Shown: positions 42,301 to 54,789 of the stretch, piece after piece
How positions within the stretch are numbered: the stretch's first letter is position 1
Layout: each line of letters begins with the position of its first letter
Source: Phoronis australis
Lineage: Eukaryota > Phoronida > Phoronidae
Reading direction: 5' to 3'
Assembly (NCBI GenBank): GCA_002633005.1
Contig: NMRA01000533.1
Location: forward strand, 179,268-243,267
Length of the DNA: 64,000 nt
The notes under the pieces: model-generated
What the model saw: the letters and a program-made list of their open reading frames with translations, nothing else
Told to the model about the DNA's origin: nothing
The model's database searches: none
Program-made: the position numbers and the translations under genes

Positions 42301-43817
42301 ATACAATGTTTGACCACAGATATATTGTATTTATATCGGTGCATAAAATTGCGTTGCCGAGATGTCAGCAATTTCCTAATAATCAGGCAAGTTTCCTAGA
42401 AATTTACTGTTTGTTGTTTAAACACGGCTTACAGTGGAGTTAGTGATGAATGAACAGAAGTAACTTCGAAGTAGGCGTCTTGATGGGTTTATGTTCGAGA
42501 AAATAATATTCTATTAGCAAACTAGAGTATCGGATTTTGCGGAAAATCCGTGGTATTCATTTTGATATGCAGTCAAGATAAAGTCATAGAAAAATTGAAA
42601 GAACTTAAGAGTCACTGCATGAGAAAGTCAGGGAGATGTGGGAACATGACATGTCACGGATTTTTTTGAAATATAGCTTATTTTTCATCTTAGGTGGAAT
42701 GGTCAACACTTAAAATAATTTTATTTAAATATCTAACTTCTTCACAGAAAACTGACCCTCGAAAATTTCGGCTAGTTTATGGCTTCGGAAACCATCAAAT
42801 TTTAGCATTTTTGTTGCATCACTCTGCAGTATACTGAATAAACACAAATTCTGTCTACATGAAAATGTAAAACTCAGAGTTGAAATGTATTCGCAAATAA
42901 GCTATTGTTGTTACTTATTCAACCCACCTGAGTCAAGCTGTGTAAATGGTAGAAATGCCCTTTATTCGATCGTTGTTTCTCTTACCGCGCAAAAAACACT
43001 CAGAAATGTTATATACTACATGTGAAAGCTGAGCCTTTGTGAAGCACATATTTATTAAAACATTCGTGGACAGTGACCTCTGTGTCCCGCATGCTTTGAT
43101 TGAAACCACCCACTTCGCTGATATCGGTCGTCCTGTTCGCCACTACTGTCACACTCCCATCAACAAACCAACAAAGCTCTAAACATTTATGAGTAACAAA
43201 AAACGATGTTACCAAGATCGTTAAGATTTTTCAAAGCTCGAAATCGTAATTACATTAAAATTCTTGCGGCTAGTGCTCAGAACTTTACAATTAAAGCTGA
43301 AATTACGGCCTCAAAACGATCAGTCCTGTAATTTCTGCTTGACGTCTAGTAACGTTAGGTGCTTCCGAAAAAATAGGAACGTATATTAACACGAAACTAG
43401 CCAAAATCGTACTTGATTGAATGGTTATTGCTATCCATACCTTTTAAGTACCGAAGACCCCCACTGGGAGCACTGATGCTCTGAAGGTCAAAATCTTCCG
43501 GGTAATAATTTTTCTGCTGCTCATCAGTTGGCGCACAACTTAACCTTCTGTTGAGCAAGTTGTACTCATTACGCAGTCCAAAGTCAATATTTTAGGGCGC
43601 GCCCAAGCGTCTAACTTTGAGAAATCCTACATGTTTGGCTAACTATCCAATGCACGGATAACGTATATTGGCTATTGCTATTTCTATAGGAGTGTTTTCG
43701 CCAACCTCCACTCAACAGTTCTTGAAGCAACGTTTCAGCCAGTTGTATTTACAATTATCATCGAGACTTCCATTTCAGTGATGACGATTGCAACGTAGAT
43801 TCGACGAAGCATTGCAG
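42301..43817. other. No gene recognised
   Basis: AT-rich sequence, presumably the intron after the second CUB exon. Confidence 0.5.
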
Positions 43818-44068
43818 GTTCAGATGAGAATGGACCAGAAGATTCCAACCGTGATTATAGAACATCCCTAACACAATATGAATTCGAGATGTACATAAAA
43901 TACTACATAGGGCTAGCAATGTCATTGGTTAATCTGGGCATCAGATGTAAACCACTAGCAGATACAGAATTTCAAAAGGGGCGATTGCAGTGGTGCTATG
44001 AATTTGAAATACAGACAGACTATGAAAATGTCAAATTATTTTACTATAGGTGTCGGGGAACTTAAGTG
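43818..44068 (+). other. 82-codon open stretch after a possible acceptor
   Basis: CATTGCAG precedes an open phase-1 frame with an acidic start (S-D-E-N-G-P-E-D-S), an aromatic middle (Q-Y-E-F-E-M-Y-I-K-Y-Y) and three cysteines, ending at TAA. It could be a terminal exon or chance. The phase does not fit the CUB exon at 41741. Confidence 0.25.
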
Positions 44069-44967
44069 TTTTATTATCTAATACTCACGGAAACTGACTT
44101 GCAACACATAGAAAAACACATCAGTGCAGTATTAATTACACAGGAAATATATACAACGCAGACTTTGGTCATTGTTTACATCGAGCTATGGATAGGACAC
44201 TTTAGTTTCCCACTATACAAGTGTGGGTGTTAAAGTTGGTTGTGAACGTTAAGTTTTGGGTAGCGAGATCTTTGATCAAAAGAAGAAAAAATGAAACCAT
44301 AGTCTACATCACAATGCAATTTTTGTCAGCATTATACAAAAACAGGAAAAACGGAAAGTGCCGAAGATTGCATCTCTGGCAGTTTGCTTCCAGGGATGTT
44401 AACAATATGTAATATATAAAATAAACAACCTCTAGATGGTGCAGCATACATTATATTCATCTGAAACAAGACAATCGCTGTCACGTTCTTGCCAATTTCC
44501 ATACATCAAGATACTTGGTTTATACAGAACCGCTGGAGGACACCACAGCACTCAGACGTCCTAAAGGCTATACCGGACATACTCTTTTCATTAATGTAAC
44601 ACATACTTAACCTTGCACACAGATTCATCAACACGACTTTGTAAATATTGCGGTGCAGATAAACAAACAAATTGCCGATCCGGACGCCTCAGTGATTGCA
44701 CCCATCAGAAAACCTGTCAGCCGTGATCATCTCAATAGGAACACATGAGCAAAATTTCAGAAATATCCTCCAATCAATTTCAAGGACAGAGAGGCTGCTG
44801 CCAGAAATAATATTCTTTAGTGACACAGAATATTTTAAATGCAGCCGAAAACAGCTGTTTGTTCTCGTTTCCTCAACGGAAACAAATATACCACATTGCA
44901 CGAAAATACGTCAAGGAACTTGGTAGATATAGAGGCATACATCAAGAAAACCTAAATTGCCATTAAG
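44069..44967. other. No gene recognised
   Basis: Short open frames only. Nothing recognised. Confidence 0.5.
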
Positions 44968-45123
44968 CAGTGCCGTAGTGGCGCGTGGGCATAGGTAGGT
45001 GCAACCAACCACCTTTTGGCATTTGAACTCAGTGCCTACGCTCCATAAGTTACGTTCAGTGCTCAAGGTGATACGGTGGGCTTTGGGCGCCTACTTACCT
45101 TTAATTTTTCCCCTACAGCACTG
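44968..45123. mobile_element. 156-bp hAT-type MITE with 8-bp target duplication
   Basis: Ends CAGTGCCGTAG and, inverted, CAGTGCTGTAG. Flanked by CCATTAAG (44960-44967) and CCATTAAA (45124-45131), an 8-bp direct repeat with one mismatch, as expected for hAT insertions. No coding capacity. Confidence 0.75.
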
Positions 45124-45213
45124 CCATTAAATTGCGCCATAAGAGATCGTCCAATCAACAATCAGTGTCAGCCGTGCTGATCTCAACGGCAATGTTTGTG
45201 TACAGATTAGATA

Positions 45214-48200
45214 CAGCACACATCACGAATTTTTGTCCGCGAAGTCGGAAATTAGTCGACGACTAGCCGTCGACCGGTCGGCTAAAAATTAGCCGACCGG
45301 CAGCCGCCCGCAGTGCCAACTCATAAGGCGACTGCCCAGCCGACCCTTCAGCCGACCCTTCGGCCGACCGGCCATCAGCCGACCAGGTGGTCAGCTGCTA
45401 TTTTTAGGCTAGAGTAGCAGTTGCGTAATAGGTTGTCAGGCTGATGCCACTTTGCGTGTCGATGCACATTCGTCTAAGCACAGGGTCAAATAAATTAACC
45501 TAGTTTTACTGTCTCGGTTACATGAGTTCACGTCGGTTGTGTAACACCACTACTTCGAAGGTTGAAGGCAAGCGGTACTAGTAAACATTGGATTATGGAC
45601 AATGCAACAAGTTTTGGATGAAAAACGTGAAAGTTTTCTTTACATTTGATCTTTAATTTGACTCGTGACGTTAACAAGATGCATTAGATTGGTTGCTTCC
45701 CGGTCAATACAACGCAGTAACGCTGCTATTTTTAACAGTCTTCGCCCGCAATTGATTTTGTTTGTGTAACGCCAAACTGCATCTTTTTGCGTTTTTTAAG
45801 TTAGTCACCGGTCTCCTATCAGGCGCTCATGATGATGGATTAGTGAGTGAGTTGTTACACCGCGAAGAGCTCTCACTGCGGGGATTTCATTTTCATAGTA
45901 TTGACCCTTGCAGTACAGACGCGAAATTCACGGTCCAGTATGCCCTAAACCCACGGACTTCGATGGCTCTAACTTCGAAATTATATTATGGTTACGATTT
46001 CCACGATCTAAGACGGTGGCATCACCACTGTTGAGGCTGCAGTCAATTGTAGCGTAAAGAAAGAGTTGCGTTTTCAAAACAGTCAGAGCATGAGCTCAAG
46101 GACTACAGTACCTGAGACTGGTATTCTTGTCTTGGAAAACTGTTACCCCGAAGAAATGTGCAAAATACGAACGTCATTTACGGAAGGTTGTACTAGAAGT
46201 AATTCGTTGCAGTGGAGCAGCCACGGGATAGTAAAAACACTATGCTGTACACTAGTTAGCTGAATGGAAAGCTGACGCGAAAACATCCAGAACACACATT
46301 TTCTATTCAGGAATTGAAATCTCTGTAGAATCAAAAACAATTGGCAACCAGGATTCATTGCGTCAGAAAACTTATCACGCCAGGAGAGAGAGTTGTTTTC
46401 AAGCCCGGAGGCTACGTGATCACCCATACTGCAATGGTGACAATCCAGTGTGTACCTATACATTAGCATCTATTGTAAAACGTGGATTAGACAAAAGAAA
46501 TTCAACCGCATTTCCAAGATAATAGGTCTGTTGTCGGCGAGAGGTTGAACATATAGCCCTTGTTTATATGTATACTTGTAGTACGGACATTATCACTTTG
46601 AAAGATCCATGCTTTGGGAAGGTGAGGTGGTGTTCTGGCGTGAAAGTTACTGACACGGTAAGTTTTTGAACCTGACTTATTAAATTTTCAGTTCGGTGGT
46701 ATTTTATCTTGATCCTGAAGTGAAGAATTTTTGGTCCTCATTTGATAAATTATAGGTGCTGATGTGATAAATTTTCAGCCTTGACGTGGTGAATTTTGGT
46801 CTTTATTTGCTCAGGGGTCTTCTGTGTGAAAACAATCTGAATGTATTGGATTGTTTTAATTCCTGCTTAAGTAAAATTTCTGGTTGTGAGATATCTATTT
46901 TTAGTCCTGGAGAGTTTCACATGTTTTGCTTGGTTTTAATCTTGCATAGAAAAGATATGTCGTTAAATGTTTCAAATTAGGCCTCCCATAAATGTGGGAG
47001 AGCAGGTTGTGTAGCATCGTACTATGTAACTTCTTATATAAATCTAGGTGTTCGTGATTTAGTAATACTATGAAAAATGAGTAGTTATGACTATGAAAAA
47101 TGAGTAGTTGAGGCTTCTTTTGAAATACTGTATCCTTTGTATATGCCTGGTGTAGATATCTCAGTGTGATATTATGTAAGCTTTATTATCCTCTATGGCT
47201 TAACAACTATATATCTTCATTCATGCCTGTCATAGAGGTACCCCCAGGATCAACAAGCACGTGTATGTTTTTATTCTAATGAGGCGTGCTTCGAATGTAC
47301 AATAAGTCACCATACTTTTACAGTGGTTCATAACAAACGGATTCATTAAACAACTGCCGATCTGCATATTAGACATTCATATTGCATCATACCTCATCAG
47401 AGTAAAACTTGTTATCAATCATAGTAGAAAATATCATTTTTATCATTGCCACAAGACGTTAACAAACGCAGTCAGTGTCTGTAGCTGTTGCTGATGAACT
47501 TAAGTCGGTCTATTTCCATTTTTATATCACTGATTCATTCCAAATTTTTGAAATTGCGCCCCTTAAGAGTTTTGACTTGCCCTGGTGATCACTAGAATCC
47601 GAGACAATAAACTTATAGAAGTTGCTTTTTAACCAGTGTAATATAGCTGAAAATTGTGTGCGTTTTCGTTTGCGAAATTGTTCTTTTTGAATCAATGGGT
47701 TAATCATTTTTACGCTCTACATGAAAACACAGATTACTTTTTTAGGATTACATTTACCAGGTTACCCCAAAAATATTATTTTCAAAGTTTTACCCCTTGA
47801 AGTATATGCAAAACACCAAGTATTGTGTTCTTACGCCAAAGGGCTCGGAAGGCTCTAGCCTTGGTGCAAAGCTGTTCACTAAATTAAATGTACAAATTTG
47901 TGCCATTGTGGGTAAAAACTGACCGAATAAAATCTTCCTAGAGTAATCTAGATTATTTAGCAGCGTTGCAAATATGTTTTTTTACAATTATTCTGCTGCT
48001 TAAATTATGGTGTGATCTTATGCGTCGACTTTCGACCCAATGAAATATTGCGTCACCTTTTAGCCAGCTTCTTTTTCCCAGATTCTTCAATCAAACGTTC
48101 TCCAAAGAGGTTGCGTAAACGTCACAACAAATGATCAGAATTGGTTTCACTTCATTATATGTTTTTGGAATTTTGATATCAGTGAACCGAATTTTAGAAC

Positions 48201-49447
48201 AAATTTTGCTGAGATGTTGTCATCATCTAATGGGAGATGTTGAAAACATTTTGGAAGCGGCGCGTGTCACGAATTATTTTTTTCTAAACGACGGCATACA
48301 TTGTTTCGTTAAAAAAGGCAGAGAATTACGCAGGAAGATGACGTCGGATGTTTTTCGCTTAAACGGCCGTAACGGGCAACTTGAATGCCAATTGACCTCT
48401 AGATTGTGCATGCACACCCGCCAGTCTTGAGCTCATGTTGATACAAGCTTTTCGACGAGGTGACAAGCGTAACTATCTGGGCTGTCTGAAGTTTCGAGGC
48501 CTGTTTGATCTCAATAAGCACCATGCTGTATTTTGGAAATAATCTTTATACAACTAGCTGGCTAGAAAGGAATGCTCTAGTTTTTTACAGCGAAAGTGAC
48601 AAAAATTTCAGAATGATGATGGATGGCACTACAAACCGATCACAGTCTTCTGTTTTCATGCGCCCATGATTTACATGTAATATCGGCGCTATGTTGTTTC
48701 TACAATAAACTTGGGTTCTATTGCTGTACCATCACATTATACAGAAATAAGCAATAATTATCTGTGGTAAATCGCAATATACAGCGTGATGAAGTGATGA
48801 TCAAGAGCAATAACGGATGAGCGCAAAATAATGCATGATGCTTGTTGAGCATTCCGCTGCATGAAAACACTTGAGGGAGTAAAATATCCAGTGTTGTATT
48901 CTGATTTTTATGCAAATTTACTGTAAAATTTCAAACTTCGTGCTTGCTTTTATGCATAAAGTACTGTATAAAAAGTCTAATTTCTAAAGTTAGAAATTAT
49001 GCTTCCGCGATCTCACTTAACGTTTGATTTTACCACGCCGTCATTAATTCAACATAAAGTTTGAGGCTGGCGTAATGTCACGCACTTCGTATTTGTAGGT
49101 TGATTCGATTTTACCTCCTTTCAATTGTGTAACAAAAGTTGATAAACCGATGTCAAGATCGGAGATGCCACTGGTGAACGAAGAGCGAACACTTAAATGT
49201 TTGTTTGGCCAAAGTTCACCCGCTAAGTCATAAAATGGTAATTGCCGACCAAGGACATGCTTAATCCGAATTGTTCGTCTACGCTAGACGACCACTTAGC
49301 CGACCCAAGTGCCGATCACAGAGGCGACTCAGCAGACGGCTACTAGCCGACCGTTGTTGGTCGACTGCTGGTCGGCTAGACGACCGGTCGACGGCCGGTC
49401 GTCGACCAATTTCCGACCGGGCGGACAAAAATTCGTGATGTGTGCTG
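45214..49447 (+). mobile_element. Complete non-autonomous copy of the TA-ended transposon
   Basis: Perfect or near-perfect terminal inverted repeats: CAGCACACATCACGAATTTT on the left, the inverse on the right. TA flanks both ends (45212-45213 and 49448-49449), so the target duplication is probably TA. Both ends carry GC-rich subterminal arrays of GGTCGGC/GCCGACC. The interior corresponds to 7165-11838 with a 0.8-kb deletion and lacks the 3-kb THAP segment. Internal open frames are not conserved between copies, so it depends on a transposase made elsewhere. Confidence 0.85.
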
Positions 49448-49449
49448 TA

Positions 49450-51130
49450 GGTAGCCCAGGAAGTAGAAAAACGTGCTGTCTCCTTAACTGAAACTAGTTG
49501 GCGAAATTTGATGAAAATCAGTCAATGAACTTGTTAGATAAAGAGACTAACACGAAGAAGTAAAGTTGTCACTAGGGACCCAGTGGTAGTCAAATACATC
49601 CCAAAACTCTCTTCTGTCATCTCATTTGTAAAACTTCACATTCACCAAGGATTTGGAGATGCAGCAGCAGATGCCAGACAAAAAGACCAGGATGACAGCA
49701 TAATGAGCCTACACACGCATGCTTGCAAACAGTCATACAGAACAAGGCAAAATTAATCAGACACTAAAGATCTTTGACCCACTTGATGGCTAGTCCTGTT
49801 AATGCAAAAATAACTGGTAATAACTATTACCACAGCTAATTAGATTATCTTAGTCACCATACTAACTTTCCGGTTTCCCTTCATTTTCAGTCACAAAGGA
49901 AGACCACTTTGACTAGAGTTCAACTTTTGCCCCAGCTGTCATGGCAAGGAATTCCGGGCTATTTTGCCAGGATACGTTTGACTTGTAGTGTATACTAATG
50001 CATACAAATAACCTGGAAATGACAGTTAAAGGGACACTTGGCGTGAGAAGTAATTTCACAGAAAATATCAAGGAATCAAATTCACTAGCAACATTACTTC
50101 ATAGCAATAGACACACCACAAGGTGACCATAAGGTGCACAACCAGAATACAGTAACGATGATGATCACGATCTACATGGATACTGCCCAAGATATTCAAA
50201 CAGCAGTTCTATGATTGTGTCCTGCAGTTCTCGTTTGTTGAAAACGCCTCATTGGATCGCTTTTTGACCAATTTTCATGCCTTCCTTGAACGCATCAGTC
50301 AAAAACATCTTTCAGTCATTATTTCAGACCTTTATACTGACTTCAGAGCCCTCCCCATTGTGCTGTATGACTTTCCTGCTGTTTGGGTACTAGCTGCCTG
50401 CATTTTTACACCTGCAAATGTAAAACTCAGTAAAATAGTATATGTTAGCTAGTTCATTGGCAGGCTACCAGAACAACAATTGTCAAACACACGTGAAGAC
50501 CACTCACACACCTAATTGTAAGCTGATCCCTGTTCATACAAATCTAACACAGCTTATGCAACCAATAATCAGTTCAAAAACTCAAGTGACTAAGAATCAT
50601 TGGCGTGACTCAAGGAGGAGTGTGTTAGGAGTGTTTAAAGGTGACGATGCTGGATACAACACCAGGCGCATGATTTTTGGATGGGTAGCCATTTTTTGTG
50701 AATTCACAAAATGAGCTTACACAATCCAAATGCTGTGGTCATAAGTGAGAGAATTGTGCTGTTTGAGTGGTCTTATTGATACATTAATCCACGTCAAAAA
50801 ATCCAGCCTAGATTTGTGCGAATGTCCAAGCCATGGCTGCATAGGCTGTTGAGTAGCATGTTCCATAACAGCTTCACTTTTTGTTGTGTTGTAATATAGA
50901 ACATCTCACAGCGCATTTCCATGTTGACTATTAAGTCAACTTGGAACAACAAAGGTTATATGTTAAACTTATTGATTTGTGATGCCAAATTGAGTTCAAT
51001 AGGCATGCTGTTAGATCATGAAATTCACCTTGAAAACCAGTGGCTTTGGCAACCCACTTTCTCTCCACATCAGCGATTGTCTTCAAGTGCTGTTGGCTGT
51101 TATCATGCCATCCCATGCTAATTTGGTGCT
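49450..51130 (+). pseudogene. Probable N-terminal debris of the multicopy invertebrate protein
   Basis: The plus strand shows protein-like pieces in changing frames, for example about 49455-49520 (T-E-T-S-W-R-N-L-M-K) and 50252-50450 (R-A-L-P-I-V-L-Y-D-F-P-A-V-W). Their order would fit the N-terminal half of the family whose C-terminal half is clear at 54790-57079. Confidence is low because each piece is short. Confidence 0.3.
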
Positions 51131-54100
51131 TGAGTTCGTTTCAAGAGGCAAAAGTGTTGTTACAGCCACTTTTTGGATACAGGAATATCTTCGTCTTCCA
51201 ATGGCTCAAACTAGTGAAAGGTCTGACTCTCAATGAGGATTCAACATGGCATTCCTCAACCACTAGTTCCACTGCTTTGCAATCAGAAGCAGGATTCTCC
51301 AGAACCACCCCATCTCCGATCCCCTATGCTTTCCAAGCAACCACTTTTCTAGTTGAAATAGGTAACTTAGGTGTAAGCATTAGAACACACGTCCTTTTTA
51401 AAAAATCAAACTATGAGAGAATATTCCATTCCATCAAATATTTAACTTTTGTTTCAGACCTCATACACAGCTGAAAGTAGTTCACAGATGGTATGACTAA
51501 TCACAGTGAGATTTCTGAGAAAAAATATGAATTATTACGTAGCTCACCTTCCAATGAGAATTTATTAAGTTGACGTAGTCCTGGGATTGAGTGGTGAACA
51601 TCCCTTGCATTCATGAGGCTGCAAACGTACACCTTGGCTTACAACCTAGATACTGCCACATGTGGTGCTTTGGACATATGATCTTTTGTCCTAACAGGCT
51701 GGCCAGTTCCTTTGTCTCTCACACTCCCATTCGTGCCAGATTGCCAATCAACTCCCATTCTTCCTAGTGATATAGTGCGTTGACACTTTTCAGATATTTG
51801 ACAATATCTCGGTTGTAAATAGCACATCGGCTCGCTGGCTTTGTCATTTGCCTTCAGAGCGTGACCTATTTTCGTGAACCTCATTCCGTTTCTTAACTAA
51901 ATGTCAATAACGCAATATTTCTCTAAAAGAACGTTCGAAACAATTCTGGTTTTCTTGAATAAAATTTAATATGATTTTTATTACGATTTACTTCCAATAT
52001 GGATCATATTTTTCATATTTCGAGATTTGCCGCCCTCTATTGGTGGCAGTATGAAACAGGTGAAAGTGGTGAAAGTGCCTTCGCTAAAGTGTAAATTCGA
52101 GAATTAAAAAAGGTTCAAAGACGAGAGCTGTAGCTATCAAAAACCCATGTGTGAGTGGTGTGCGTTTTTGCGCGCTTGAGAGGTCGAAATTGGTAGCTGT
52201 ATTTGATCCGTGGAGGCAAGGCATTCAAAAGTTTCTTAAAAATATCAAAATACGTCATTCTGAATTATTTTGGGCATTCTCATAATACAAAAAGAATAGT
52301 TGTGTATAACTCAATCAAACAACTCCCGCAAAGTGGTTTAATTCCCATGGAAACATAGGGCATTTTCAGCAGTCGCGCACAAGGGGATAGGCCATTTTTT
52401 CACCCGATTGAGTTATTCGTTATACATTTACACACTGACGAATAACAACATTAATTTTTATATTTTTGTAGATAATTCACCCCAAGTGATATATGTACTA
52501 TATCAAGTTTAAGATTCGTGACATGTCATGTTCCCATAACATTGCAAATTGCCTGACGTTTTTATTAAGGAACTCTTAAGACTATATGAGAAAACAACAA
52601 AATTAAGAGACATAATGATTCAAGAATTGTCACACTGGGGTGGCAACATGATTCATATTCATGCTTTTATTAATTCTCTTAAGTTTTCATGGAAACATCA
52701 ATTAATTACAAATGTTTATGAACTATGCATTCATATTTTAAAACCAAACAAAGCTTACTGGCTGTAACACCCTACATTTTTATGAACTAATATGTGAACA
52801 TTGTCAAAACAACGTTACTAACAAGCTCTAAAAAGAAGTGTTTACTTATGCTTTTTGAGTATTTTTTAAAATAATCCAACTGAGGGCAAACCACTTGGAT
52901 ATCGTTCGTGGAATGATATCGGCAAAAAACATCTTATCTTTAACAACTGTTGCAAATAAGTTATACATTTGACTTTCAGACTACTGAGTGTAAATTGGTG
53001 GCATATCAAATGTACTGTACAACGTTCCCTTCCGCTTCACCATTTTCGTCCTTTCTTGGTTCAAGAAAATCAATCCAACCGTTCTTCAATTTTTCACCAA
53101 ACGACAGTTTGTTGTACACATTTCTCACAGTAAAAACCAGTAACCCGCTTGGTTTCGAAGAAATGTGTAAATATATTCATAGTCTCTTTGTTAAAAAGAT
53201 GTAAAGAAAACCGATTTTAGAACATGCAGTAAGTCGGAGCTAAATTTGAAATTTAATTCCCCATTAATGGGTGAAAAAAACATGCACGTGGTCTGTTACT
53301 TTAACCAATGATTGTTTTAAGATTAGACATTTTAAGAGTGCAGTACACTTCAGACCAGGCAAAAGTCCATACATGGGTAATAAACCCTACGTGACGGATT
53401 TGTATCATATTATGCATTTTTGTTTACTTTCTTGTGGTTATTACTAAAATGTACTTTAAAGAAATTCTATCGCGTTAGGTAGCTTAAAAATTGGGTACTT
53501 CAGTTTTCACTGAAAAACACTATCAGAACTTACCCCAATAATCACACTTTTTGTGACATTGTAAGTAATTACAGAAGCTACTATAAAATGAAATAGCTAC
53601 TGTTTTCTATAAAGTCACCAATTGTCTTCGTAAAAATGCAAAATAAAAGTGTCAAGTCGCACCTTAAATTCCACATTTCGGGTTTGAAGGGTCATGGGGT
53701 CATACAAGCAGAAAACTTGCATAACTTGCCCAGTTTTGAATGAGACAATCTCAGCTGAAGCCAAATTTTACATTTTGGAACTTAATTGTGAGTTTGATCT
53801 ATCTTAGTAGAATAGATATTTGGCATCAAATCCACCGGCAAACACATGCCTTCGTATAGTAATGAACAATTGTTCGCAGCCAGCTCAGCCAAAGTGAGTA
53901 CTTGTGGCAACAGCTACTAGTCATCGAAAATGTTGAGTTTTCAGATCTAAAAGTGCTCAAATGGTTGTTAAATTAATGGGTTTATTTCTTAGCAAATAAA
54001 ATTCAATAAAATTAGTATTTTTGCTTTTTTGTTTACTGTGAATTACCATTTTGATGAAAAGCCCTTCTGGTGTCTCTGATACCACTGAAAAAAGTGGGTG

Positions 54101-54789
54101 CTGAGGTGGATCACAGGTGCTGTTCCTCTAGCGCAAATGACGTCACTCACTACTATATGGTTATGAGTCTGGAAATCCGAGCGCCTGTGAGGTGGATGAA
54201 GTAGTTAATAAGAGTAGTGTGTTTGTTGGCATCATTATATCCATCAAATCTGGTTTATGGAGCTTCAAAGGAATATCGAAATTATGCAGCAAGCAATTGA
54301 AGCACTGACTGATTGCAGCAAGTCCATAATAGTCTAGACGCAATTCTGGAAAATGTGCATGTTAGAGACATTTTTAGTAAAAGTGGATAACCTATCTTTT
54401 AAGCATAATTATGGTGTGCTAATTTCGATTATGCCTGTTCCCAAGCTGGATTTTAAGTTTTTGACCATCTAATTTGCATTAACAAAATGGCCGCCAAACC
54501 ATCAAGATAAGAAACATTCGTGGGACCAGGAGTACAATATGTGACGAATAATTAGGAAATCTGTGCTACAAAAACATAGTATAAGTGTATTTAGAGCACT
54601 TAATTTTGAGAACATGTCAAATATCGGTGTAACTTTATCAATTTGCAGGCAAACATGACAAATAAAGTGTCTATACATATGTTTTGAAGGTCTAGAAAAA
54701 TCATTATGACACATGTGAAGCTTTTTATTTTATTTTCACTAAGTTACAATTTATGCGCATTAATAAAGCCTGAAAATTAAATTAGAGAA
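51131..54789. other. No gene recognised
   Basis: AT-rich. It separates the two parts of the decayed protein copy, so it may be inserted sequence or old introns. No element ends were identified. Confidence 0.5.

Noticed and set aside
43818-44068. Next exon of the CUB gene
   Set aside because: The CUB exon exits in phase 2; joining it here gives an immediate stop.
53000-53204. 84-codon frame at 52950-53204
   Set aside because: Isolated AT-rich frame without motif or repeat partner.
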